DNA of 64,000 bases, from positions 51,725,954-51,789,953 of the forward strand of contig NC_080695.1 of assembly GCF_030445035.2 (NCBI RefSeq), given 5' to 3'. Of the stretch, positions 21,266 to 31,199 are shown piece by piece. This DNA comes from Dasypus novemcinctus. Its lineage: Eukaryota; Chordata; Mammalia; Cingulata; Dasypodidae. Positions within the stretch are counted from its first letter, which is position 1; every line of letters begins with the position of its first letter. A program made the translations under genes and the position numbers. The notes under the pieces were generated by a model. That model had not been told where the DNA came from. It saw only the letters and a list, made by a program, of their open reading frames with translations, and searched no databases.

Positions 21266-22400
21266 ATGTAGATGTAGGCACTCTCGGTTCCCTGGTGATT
21301 GACCATCTTTACTCCCTGTTAGCTGACCTGGGTAAGTCCAATGAACCAGAGAGTAGTAGTTCCAACTCTGCTGAGGCTCAGGACTCAGCTGTAACATGGA
21401 CAGTCCAGAGATTCAAGTCTCCTGAGTAAACATCAACCCTAGCACCAACCACCGGTTCAGTAAAAGTGAAAGAAGAGGCATGTGTAGTAAGGTCACATCT
21501 TAGTCCAACTCCAATCACACTCAGAAATACAAATTCCAAAGTAGGGTTCACTGACATGGCACTGAACTCCAGAGCCATGTGCCATGCCCTGTGGGTCTCT
21601 GTAGCCCTCAGGAGAACCAGTACCTGGGGTTGTACCTACTTTGGCTGTCTCTGGGTTCTCACTGAGGCGTGAGTAACCCAGACCCCTCTGATGACTTCCC
21701 AACTCTTTTTTGGAGACTTTTAGTAATACCAACACTTTTGTCTTTGCCATTTTCCAATTTTAATTCAAGGTCAAAAAGCAGTTGTTGTTTTTTCTTTATT
21801 TTTTTAAAACATTACATTAAAAAAATATAAGAGGTCCCCATGTACCCCCATCCCCATCACATCACCCCACTCCTCCCACATCAACAACCTCTTTCATCAT
21901 TGTGGCACATTCATCGCATTTAATGAATACATTTTGGACACTGATGCACCACATGGATAATGGTTTACACTGTAGTTTATACTCTCCCCCAGGCCACACA
22001 GTGGGCCATGGTGGGACATACAATGTCCAGCAACTGTCCCTTTAGTACCACCCAGCACAACTCCAAGTCCTGAAAATGCCCCCACATCATATTTCTTCTT
22101 CCCTTTCCCTACCCTCAGCAGGTACCATGAACACGTTCTCCACATCAGTGCTACAATTTCTTCCATTACTAATCACACTAGTTCCATAGTACAATATCAA
22201 TAAGTCCACTCTAGTCCATACTCTATTCCTCCATCCTGTGGAAACTGGGATGGTTATGTCCACTCCATACCTGTATCGAGAGGAGGCTTAGATTCCACAT
22301 AGATGATGGATGTAATTCTCCTGCTTGCAGTTGTAGGCACTCTTGGCTCCATATTAACTTCAAAAAAGATAATAAGGAAATTAAATTAAATAAAAAAAAA
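21266..22400 (-). mobile_element. Xenarthran repeat, probable L1 3'UTR type, copy 1
   Basis: The block 21790-22345 reads on the minus strand as the same unit found plus-strand at 34850-36020: GGATAATGGTTTACACTGTA, ACTCCAAGTCCTGAAAATGC and GCTACAATTTCTTCCATTAC are shared. The part at 21266-21430 matches the opposite end of that unit and is out of order, so the copy is rearranged. Confidence 0.6.
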
Positions 22401-23080
22401 AAAAGAAGTGGTAGAAAGTTCCCTAGAGATATATTCCTTCCTAACTATTTTATGGGGAATAGGACCTCAGTGCCTGGGAGCCACTGTAGCTTGGAGCATG
22501 TTCAGGCCCTGGCTGTGGATACCAGGCTGTACCATGCTGTCCATGAGCACCAAGGCAAGGAGCCTCTGCAGCATGAGGATGAGGAGGGAGCCTGTGGGCA
22601 GTGGGAGCCGGTGTTCCCTAAGGCCCTTAGTGATCCAGCCCTGCATGTCCCTCACTGCACACCACCTTCTAACCTCCCCCCACACCACACAAAGGACTTG
22701 CAGTCTTCTACCTGGCTCATTTGCTCAGGCCATTTCTCCCCCATAGTGTGACTTTCCTTCCTTTCTGCTGACCTCCTCCTCACCCTCCCTGGTCCAGTTT
22801 AAATGTCAACACTGTAAAGCACTCATACCTACCCTGGGCATGGAGAGTCACTTGCAACTCTGAGACAGTGCTGCTCCTTGCACGTCCAGCCCCATGTTTC
22901 AGGAAAGGAGTAATGATTCCCTATTTTGGTTGGGATTCTCCCTCCAACCTGGATGTCCCTGGACAGTAGGGTCTAGGGCTGCACCTTGCTCACCTCTCCT
23001 ACCTTCCTCCCCAATGACATGTCAATTACTTGAAAACCAACTTTCTCTAATCCTTGATGGTGAGTAGAATGCTCCACTAA
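22400..23080. other. Unassigned stretch with an open but unrecognised frame
   Basis: A 112-codon open stretch at 22408-22746 and overlapping frames on both strands are open, probably because of base composition. No splice signals or family motif support a gene. Its last part (22740-22830) resembles an L2 tail (CCAGTTTAAATGTCAACACT). Confidence 0.3.
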
Positions 23081-23200
23081 CTGTTCAGTCAAGAAATATT
23101 CCTCAAACCATCTCTGTGCCAGATGTGGGGCCAAGTGCTGAGAGCACAGAGCTAAACATGAATGTGAAGAAGGATGGTCCAGGACAGTTGAGCATATATG
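23080..23200 (+). repeat. L2-like fragment
   Basis: CAAACCATCTCTGTGCCAGA, CCAAGTGCTGAGAGCACAGA and a following AAACATGAATGTG resemble the L2 segment with a 'TGTGCCAGGC-CTGGGGATACA' order. Confidence 0.4.
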
Positions 23201-23744
23201 TATCCATAGACCAGGAGAGAAAATGATCACAGAGAGACTCCCAACATAGAGAAAAAAAGCAAGTGCACCTGCTCCATGAGTCTCAGACTCGAATCTCCAG
23301 TATTCTCTGGCTCAGGTTGGGGATGTAATAGAGTGATTGTTGATGAAGTGGGAGGAAGGAGGAATGTGGAAATCTCATATGTCTGGAGGATAGCATGTGT
23401 GATGGGTGGGTACAGACCACGAGGATACTGAAGGACATTCTACAGCTCATGGACAGGAATGTCCATGGGCTCCTGAGGGAAAAATGGACAGTGTTGAGAA
23501 GAAGCATACAGATCAGACTTCTGCCTCCCCCATTGGACTCTTGACAGTTGACAAAAATGATTTTTTTCTAATTCCCCAACTTCTTGGAAGAGTTAAACCA
23601 TGAGCAGCCTGCTGTGAAGCAGTCAGAATGCTGGTCAAACCCTCTGAAGCCAAAAGTGTAATCCCAAGAAAGGGACCACTGTGCATCTTAGAAAAGTCCC
23701 TCCTTCCCACCATGGGCCTCAGCCTCCCCTTCTGTGCATAGCTG

Positions 23745-24225
23745 CCTGTGGTGGTTCAGCTCATGTGAGGACTTGGCTAGCTTATGCTGTGCTGTTGTGC
23801 AGTCAAGCAAGTACTGGCCTGTTTGTTAGAGTATTTTGAAGATTGAAGGTATCAGTTAATTGCATCTAGGGGTGATTACATTTACAATTAACAGAGGAGA
23901 TTGCCTTCAACCATGAGAGGAGTCTCATTGAATCAAGTGAACACAGGGGAAGGAGCAGGTGAACTGCAGATTTGCAGGTCTCTGGTTAAACTACAATTTT
24001 GGAAATGTTCTTTTGGCAAATATGCAGGGGAGGATTACTGGTATAGGGTGTTGGATGTGGGGGGGGGGTATAAAAGATACGGTGCACCTGAAGTGGGGCA
24101 TCTGTGGAATATGTAAATGTTCATCTTGTCATATTGTGTTATATCAGTGGGCAGTGCCTCACGCAATAAACAGGAAAATATTGAACTCCCATCCTGAGAG
24201 TCATGAAATGTTCTTTTAATCATCA
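23745..24225 (+). repeat. Unclassified interspersed repeat
   Basis: TGGTGGTTCAGCTCATGTGA, TCAAGCAAGTACTGGCCTGT and AGTTAATTGCATCTAGGGGT follow a mammalian repeat pattern I recognise but cannot name with confidence (LTR or DNA transposon). Confidence 0.35.
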
Positions 24226-24239
24226 AATGGAGATGCTGA

Positions 24240-25080
24240 AATTTCCAACTGCAACGTGAGTCTGGCTAACTTTACATTTAGTTCTAGCAATGTTTGCTTC
24301 ATGTATTTTGAAACATTGTTATTTGGTATGTAACTATTTAGGATTATGTCCTCTTGATGATATAACCACTTTTTCACTATAAAATGGTCTTCTTTACTCC
24401 TAGTAATTCTTCTTATTCTGAAACTTATTTCATGTGATATTTTTTAAAAATATATTTTTTATTTTTTAAAAGATACTTAGATTTTATAAACCTTACATTA
24501 AAAATTAAGGGGATTCCTATATGTGCTGCTAACCACAACTCCCTCAACTGATATTAATTACTCTTTTGAGATTAGTATTCCAAAGTATATATATATATAT
24601 ATATTTCTATTCTTTGGCTTTTACTCTAGCCACATCTTTTTACTTAAAGTGGGTTTCTTATAGATAACATATAATAAAAGGGACTTGCTTTTTTATCTAA
24701 CCTGATCATCTCTGCCTTTTAGTTGGTGTCTTAGAATTTAGAGCATCTGGCTGTTTTCTATTTGTACTTTTAGGTTTTCATTACTTTTGTCCTCTTTTGA
24801 TGACTTTTTGGGGAATTGAGTATTTTTCCAATATTGCATCTTCTCTCCTTCATTGACTTGTTAGATATATCATTTGATTTTTTAGTGATAGCTCTAGGGC
24901 TTATAATATACATCTTTAACTTATCGCAGTCTATTCAAGTAATATTAACTCACTTTATAACTGGTATAAAGTATCAACTATTGAGCCCTTACAAGAATAT
25001 ATTTCCATTTCTCCCCTGCTGGTCTGTGTTCTACTGTCACCAAATGTTTTAAACCTCACTAGGTGGGTCAACAATGGCCT
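24240..25080 (-). mobile_element. Old L1 fragment, minus strand
   Basis: The plus strand reads the reverse of L1: CTTAAAGTGGGTTTCTTATA, TCTCTGCCTTTTAGTTGGTG and GTGATAGCTCTAGGGCTTAT in the expected order. A TA dinucleotide run (24584-24606) lies inside. Confidence 0.6.
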
Positions 25081-25775
25081 TACATCTAGAGCTATTTTGG
25101 CTCCTCTACTGAGGCCCTCTCCTTGATGTTGTGTGTGTAAAGAGGCCTTTGTGTGGGCTGCTCTGAGCTGTGTGGACTGCTCTGCCTGCTCCTTTGAATG
25201 GTTTGTTCCCCATCCATGGTTGTTTCCTCTCATGCATGTACTTATCAAACACTCAAGGGGGACTCCTTCATATCTCTGGAGCTTTCACTCTGTCCAGCTC
25301 TCTTCTCAATGGCACACTATCCTGTGAATTCTAATCACCATGGCTCCCCGAAATTTTGAATTCTGCTCATCTCAGGGAGAGCACCAGGTTCTATTTGGTT
25401 CCCCTCTCCCAGTGCTATGGCCTAGAAAATCTCTCTAGGGCTCATCTTGTTTGTCTATCTTCTTTCACTGTCCTGTGCTGACTATTATCCAATGTAGGAA
25501 AACTGCTGTTCCATAACTTGTGTCCATTTGTAGTTGTTTAAGGCAACTGGACCCTGTGACTGTATTATGGCTGATAGAATCCTCCACATCCTTAACTTGT
25601 ATAGGAAAAGCAAAACCATGCTAACAGCAATAGAATTGTATTTGTTTCTAAGTTTAAAATGAAAAGGAATAAAATACCTAGATCCACCTCCATGGCTGAA
25701 TCCATTTTTAGTTTACTTAGATAAAGATATTAAAACAAAGAGGAAAGGGTTTATAATCTTATTTGTTTAAAGGGG
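25080..25775. other. Intergenic, nothing recognised
   Basis: No exon-like block, RNA gene or repeat that I can name. Confidence 0.3.
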
Positions 25776-25779
25776 TCAA

Positions 25780-25940
25780 AACTTTTGAAATAATCCAGTT
25801 CATCTCCCTCATTTTGAATATGAGGAATCAAATCTTAGAGAAGTTAAGGAATTGTCAAAGGTCACCTTAATTCTGGGCCTAACAGGGAGTAGAACACAAG
25901 TCTCCCAACAAACAAGCCATTAAACCATGTTACTTCTGTC
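25780..25940 (+). repeat. MIR fragment
   Basis: TCATTTTGAATATGAGGAAT, CTTAGAGAAGTTAAGGAATT and AAAGGTCACCTTAATTCTGG follow the MIR core. Confidence 0.5.
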
Positions 25941-27055
25941 GTGCCCAGAAATATTATTATAATCACCATTTTCTTTAGCACTTTAAAATATTACTTAAAC
26001 ATCCTGACAACCTTAGTAGAATCAGGGTATGTAGAACTATTACCACCTCTTTTCAGTTAAATAACCTGATTAATGACTTGTCTAAGACAGCAGTGCTCAA
26101 ATTTTGGGCTCTGAAGCTCCTTTAGGGAATCTGCTGGGTCAAAACAATTTTTAGAAGAGTAAGTTATCATTTGACTTTTTTTTTCTTATCATGTTGACAT
26201 TGGCACTAATAGTGTAAAAGCAAAGATGGGTGAAACCCCTTGCATCTTAGCATGAATCAAGCCAATTACAACTAGGAAGTCTCTTTGGTCTTGCCCAGTG
26301 TTAACTTCCTACATCTCTGTGGTTTAAGATAGATTGCACATGGTCAGTATAGTAATTGTTTTTTCAAGGAATTGTTTTCTTGGGCACCTGAAGTTCCAAT
26401 TTTATGTACTACAATGGAACTGACCACTGTGGAGTTAAGCCTATTTTCTGCATGTACTTGTGGATTGTGGTAATTAGGTAAACGACTGCTACTGGGAAAT
26501 GAAGTAACTCTTTGCTTCCTCCAAGGGAAATTACATGCTTTGTATTAAGGAAAAGTATGTTTTTCAAAGCTGCAGTGGTGGGAGTAGGGGAAGGGATTGG
26601 GCAGAGGAGATTTGGGATGCTACTGGATGCTGATTCAGAGGTATTCTAAACTAACAGCAAGTCAGGCTCCTTGAGTGTTTGGGAGAGATGAGATGATCAA
26701 CTCAGCCTGGTCTGAGCAGACAAATTTGGAGACTCACATCAACAGTAGCTTCGACTCTGACAAGGAATTTATATTTATATCATTTGGGGGATGGGCAGGG
26801 AAGCCCCAAGATCCTGAGCTGAGGCAAGATGGTCCAAACATACCTGACAGAAGTATTAGTTCAGAGGAAGCTGTTAGAAACTGTCTCCTGAAGCAGACAA
26901 AATGAATTCTAAATTGATACACCATCACTGATTGACCTATAATCATTTATTGACATTTACTGAATGACTAAAATTTTATGTCGATAAGGGATTTCCTGCT
27001 TTAAAAAAATTGGCCTTGAGATTTTGGTTATACTTGGGACCCAGAAGCCAGGTCA
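25940..27055. other. Intergenic, nothing recognised
   Basis: A 76-codon open frame at 26675-26905 has no splice support and no family I know. The rest is without recognisable signal. Confidence 0.3.
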
Positions 27056-27059
27056 CTTG

Positions 27060-27235
27060 GTCCCAAATCCTAGCTCAGCCATTAGCTGCAGGACCTGTGG
27101 ATAAACCACTCTGTACCCTAGTTTTGTTATCCAAGAAATGCGAACAGTAATATTACCCACATCTCAGAGCTGCTGGGGGCCGAGATGAACTAGCTGATTA
27201 AGAGATTTCCAGTCCTAGACACAGGACCAGGTGTC
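27060..27235 (+). repeat. MIR fragment
   Basis: CTCAGCCATTAGCTGCAGGA, CCTGTGGATAAACCACTCTG and TTACCCACATCTCAGAGCTG track the MIR consensus from 'not able' Tyr-independent core to tail; the family is a short ancient SINE. Confidence 0.45.
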
Positions 27236-27525
27236 ACCAGGATTGTAATGTGGATGACTCATTAGACAGGAAGTGCAAAGGAGACACGGAGAGACTGTGT
27301 TTCTGAAGCCACAGCCCCGGAAGAGAGCCCGACTCCAGCACATACTGCAGTGATGCAAGAATGGCAAGCGCTGGCAGGCCTCCTCTCCTGCCCCCTGGGC
27401 ATGTCAGGCCCACTTGTCAGAAGTCATCCAGCTCTATGTGGACCCACATAATGACTGTTTCTTCCAGCTTCTGTCCCTGCTTCTTCCACACCATAGTGCA
27501 CCCCTTGGTTTTGGATGCAGGTTAC

Positions 27526-27662
27526 CTTCAGGAGCTGAAATTGGAGTTGCATCTGCTTTTGAGCCCTTTCAAACACGCCTTCAGCCACCTGCTGGTCCAC
27601 CCCTCTTATGACGGCATTGTTCATTCTCTCACAGGCTTTTGTGCAAGTGATCTGAGCTGCCT
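27526..27662 (-). other. Possible exon or processed fragment, unrecognised
   Basis: On the minus strand a good acceptor (CATTTTTGCAG) precedes 27662 and AAG|GTAACC follows 27526. The 137 nt between are open and encode AAQITCTKACERMNNAVIRG then VDQQVAEGVFERAQKQMQLQ, a composition that looks protein-like. I do not recognise the family, and no partner exon was found nearby, so chance is possible. Confidence 0.25.
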
Positions 27663-27727
27663 CTGCAAAAATGATAGCCACAGTCACACTACAGCAAAGA
27701 CCTAGATATCTTTAGCATCAGGGAAAA

Positions 27728-27782
27728 ATATGTGTGTATACATGTACATATATGTACCTATATACATACATATATATACCAT
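27728..27782. repeat. TA/CATA-rich simple repeat
   Basis: Alternating TATG, TACA and TATA words with a period near 4-8 bases. Confidence 0.6.
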
Positions 27783-27789
27783 TTCCACA

Positions 27790-28930
27790 GTGATGGAAAT
27801 AGTTAGAAATACAATGGCACAAGCAAATAACTCTCTCAATATTGAGATAATAACTATCATTCAGAAAATCTGTGCGAACTAAGCAGAAGTTTACAAAATC
27901 CAATCCCTCTCTCCTCTTCCACAATGGGGCCACCAAAAGAAAAAAAGGCTCTGGAAAGTGAATTTACATGTACTTAAAGAACGTAAGAATGAAGCATAGA
28001 CTTCAGAATTTGGAGTCTAAGCAGCTGAGATTCAGCATGGAGAGGAGAACCAAGGAATCCAGATAAAGAAAGCAAGTAAAAGTGTTTGTAATTGGCCTTT
28101 CCCCAGGCCCTTGCAATTATTTTGACCTAAGACATGGGAGGACAAAGACTTTGAGGAATGAGGGCAGTAAAGGATGCTGACAGGCTGAACAGATAGCCCC
28201 TGAGGAAGCAGGGACACTGTTCTCTTGAGGCTGCACCTTCATAGCAGGATTTCAGTTCCTTCTGAACAGAGGTGCTGACAGACTAAGGATGTTGTCTCCC
28301 AGCCTCCCAGGATGGCACTTACCTGGGAAGCCAGGGTAAAAAAGGCCCTTTGCTGCAATTCCTTCTAGAGCAGCAGGTGGGTGTTCCTGTATGTGGCAGG
28401 AATTCCCCTGCCTTACATCATGGTTGATTGCCTCCAGGCTGTCTCCACTACTGGGCTGCAAGCTTTTCAGACCAGAAATTTGACATAAGACTCTATTAAA
28501 CAAAAGTTCTTCCTGTAGCACCTCACACTGAGGAAGCATTTGAACTCAAGCATGTGCCTTAAGTGGGATGGTACTGGAACAGGCCCTTTTGGGTGGGGGC
28601 ACAGGCTATTTCTCTAGTGCTGCCATGTAAGTTGGGCTGAGCCTGGAAGAAAGTAAGCCATGGACAGGAATTTTAGGGACTCAAAACTAAAACATGATAC
28701 TTTAACTTCTTTCAGCTACTCTACTTTGGATGATATTGTATATCACTGGCAAAACTGATGGAGACAAGAATGAAAATGTTAAATGATTTAAATTTTTAAA
28801 AACTAAGGGTTCTCTGAGGATTCCAGCCTCAGGATTTACTGTCAGTTGTTTTCCAGTGGAACAAACTTGGCCTGGGTGTCCCACTTCTCTGTAGCAGCCT
28901 GCCCCTCTCCCCTACTCCTTTATGGCTTGT
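27790..28930. other. Intergenic, nothing recognised
   Basis: No exon-like block, RNA gene or repeat that I can name. Confidence 0.3.
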
Positions 28931-28935
28931 ATTTC

Positions 28936-29345
28936 CTTATTTATTTATTTGATTGTTTGTTTGTTTATATATCCCCACCCAACCCCCCATTGTTTACACT
29001 CACTGTTCTGTGCTCTGTGTCCATTCACTGTGTGTTCTGCTGTATCCGCTTTTCTTCTCTTTAGGTAGCTCAGGAAACTGATCCAGGGACCTTCTGGACT
29101 GGGAGAGAGGTGCTCAATCACATGCACCACCTCAGCTCCCTGGTTTGCTTCATCTCTTATTGTCGCTCCTCTATATCTCCTTTTGTTGCACCATCTTGTT
29201 GCGTGACCTCTCCACATGGGCCAGCACGCCTGCATGAGCCACCACTCTGTGTGGGCCAGCTCATGGTGTGGGCCAATTTTCCATCACCAGGAAGCTCCAA
29301 TATTGTAGATAGGAGCCCAATCACTTGAGCCACATTGGCTTCCTG
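28936..29345 (-). mobile_element. DAS-type SINE, divergent copy
   Basis: It begins with TTATTTATTTATTTGATTG, contains CTGTGCTCTGTGTCCATTCA and CACCATCTTGTTGCGTGACC as in the other DAS copies, and ends with a tRNA-like head read on the minus strand (GGCTCAAGTGATTGGGCTCC). The words TATGGCTTGTATTTC and TATGGCTCGTATTTC flank it: a 15-base target-site duplication with one change. Confidence 0.8.
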
Positions 29346-29349
29346 TATG

Positions 29350-29760
29350 GCTCGTATTTCATAACTTCTCCTAGGAGAACTTTCAGACCCTGGAAACTCC
29401 TGGGGAATAAGCAGGAAGATAAATGGGCAAACTCCAAAATCCTTCTGGAAAGCCACTACTCAGCCTTGCTACCTTCTTCATTCTATAAAGAACTTATCTC
29501 CTGGATTAGGAAACTGTTTTCCACTATCATATTTTCAACCATTTCTTTTCCCAATTTCCATCATTTACTCCTGCAGTGAGTGCTTAAAAACAACTATGTG
29601 AGGCATCAGACCTGAATCAGAAGGGTTCCCAGACTTACAGAAGAAAACAGAGCAATATCTTAAGAGACATTAGTGGTTACTGTGGAGTAAAACAAACAAA
29701 AACTACCTTGTGGCCTTGAATATATTTCTAAGCAAATAGAAGGTAGATGAGACCTAACTG
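29350..29760. other. Intergenic, nothing recognised
   Basis: No exon-like block or repeat that I can name. Confidence 0.3.
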
Positions 29761-29764
29761 TTAT

Positions 29765-29945
29765 CAAATGCTAATAATGTGCCAGGCAGTGTGACTGTCC
29801 TAAGCCCTTGACTTAAAAAAAGCTATGAAGTTGATGTAATAATTATCATTTTATAGATGAGAAAACTGAGGTTCAGAGAGGATTACTGATGTATCAAAGG
29901 GCACACAGCTAATAAGTGACAGAGCCATATTTTGCCTATAAAATT
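29765..29945 (+). repeat. MIR fragment
   Basis: AATGTGCCAGGCAGTGTGAC, ATAGATGAGAAAACTGAGGT, TCAGAGAGGATTACTGA and GGGCACACAGCTAATAAGTG are in MIR order. Confidence 0.75.
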
Positions 29946-30139
29946 CATCAACTTTGCACTACCCAGTTGTTTCTACTTGAAAGGTTGGAACTTGATCTAT
30001 ACTTTAAAAGACAGGTGACATTTAGGGAAGTGAACAGAAGGAACAGTTATTCACTATGGGGATAATATAGTGAACAAAGTTTCAGAGTATCCCATGAGCA
30101 AGATGTAGCATGTTGCAGAAGAGAGAGTATAGGTTTTAA

Positions 30140-30325
30140 AATCTAGCTCTCTACTTATGGCCTGGGTGACATTGCAAATTTTGTGTAATTCCTCCCAATT
30201 TCAGGTTTTTCTATATAAAAAGACAGAAGCCACTTAATTGGGTTATTGGGAGGATTTGAGGATGTAATTCTTATAAAGTGCTCAACAGAGAGCCTGACAC
30301 ATCACAGTAACTCTTTCTTTCCTGG
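30140..30325 (+). repeat. MIR fragment
   Basis: CTCTCTACTTATGGCCTGGG, GGGTTATTGGGAGGATTTGA and AAAGTGCTCAACAGAGAGCC follow the MIR consensus. Confidence 0.6.
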
Positions 30326-30329
30326 CAGG

Positions 30330-30650
30330 CTGGCCACAGGGCAGGAAGGACAGGAAAAGGCAACTGGAGAGTCTTGAATGACACTCTAAGGATTTTGGAA
30401 TTTATCCCACAGACTTCTAAACAGAGTTTGGGTGGCTATAGATAGAATGGCCAAGATGTATATAAAGAAACTGTCAGAAGAGCAGGAGTGGAAAATGTGG
30501 GTGCTGAGTAAGACACAAGTAAAGGTAGGAGAATGGATGAAGCAGCAGCAGGGGATTGATCACATGAAATCCCAGAGGTGAAGGAGAAAGGACATTGGGG
30601 ACAGGAACTATACTTAGAGATTAAGAGATTCTGCTTCTATTAATGGAGAA
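30330..30650. repeat. Probable ancient repeat, unclassified
   Basis: CTAAGGATTTTGGAATTTAT and the words after it resemble an old mammalian repeat; I cannot assign the family. Confidence 0.25.
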
Positions 30651-30656
30651 AGATGA

Positions 30657-31191
30657 TGTTGGGGGTTCCTCTGGCTTTGCCCAGGCTGCTTGAGGCGAGG
30701 GATTAGATGGACGCACAGCGGGCGCGAAGAATGCTGTGGAGATGGTGAATGGTGGTAACACGCAGTCTGCTTTATTGAGGAAGTGCTGGACAATATATAT
30801 TGTGGGGTGAGGGGACGGGGCAGGCAGGAGGCGGCGTGTGGGACGTTGGTTTGTCGGGGCTGGTGGGAGTTAGGCAATGTGGGAGTTGGCTGGTGGGGAT
30901 TGGCTAGTGGTCGTTGGATGATGTGGCCCCGGTGAGGGGGAAGTGGGGGAGGCAGTAGGTCGGGCTTGGCGGTTAGGTGGGAATGGTTGAGAGGGCGTGG
31001 CTCGCCCGAACCTCGGCAAAGAGCAGGCGGCCCGTTCGCCAGACAGGGAGGGCGGGACTCGCCCATGCCCCTGCGGAGAGCAGGAAGCCCATCCATTCTA
31101 CCAGTTTCCTTGGCCCACTGCAGCTCGCCTAGATAGCCTCCCCTCAGAAAGAGACTGGAAGTCAGTGGAGGAGGGAAAGAGCGAGAACACA
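30657..31191 (-). mobile_element. Solo LTR of an endogenous retrovirus, GC-rich
   Basis: It runs from TGTTGGGGG to GAACACA and is flanked by AGATGA and AGATGT, a possible 6-base target-site duplication with one change. On the minus strand AATATATATTG is followed some 20 bases later by AATAAAGCAGACTGCG, the TATA and poly(A) pair of an LTR. The GC content is far above its surroundings. The 6-base duplication points to class II (beta-like), as inference. No gag, pol or env remains beside it. Confidence 0.72.
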
Positions 31192-31199
31192 AGATGTTA

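Noticed and set aside
22408-22751. Candidate coding exon with open frames on both strands
   Set aside because: No splice-site pair, no recognisable family motif, and the downstream part looks like an L2 tail.
30614-31192. 192-codon open frame on the minus strand
   Set aside because: It coincides with a GC-rich ERV LTR (TATA and poly(A) words, TG...CA ends); openness is due to base composition.
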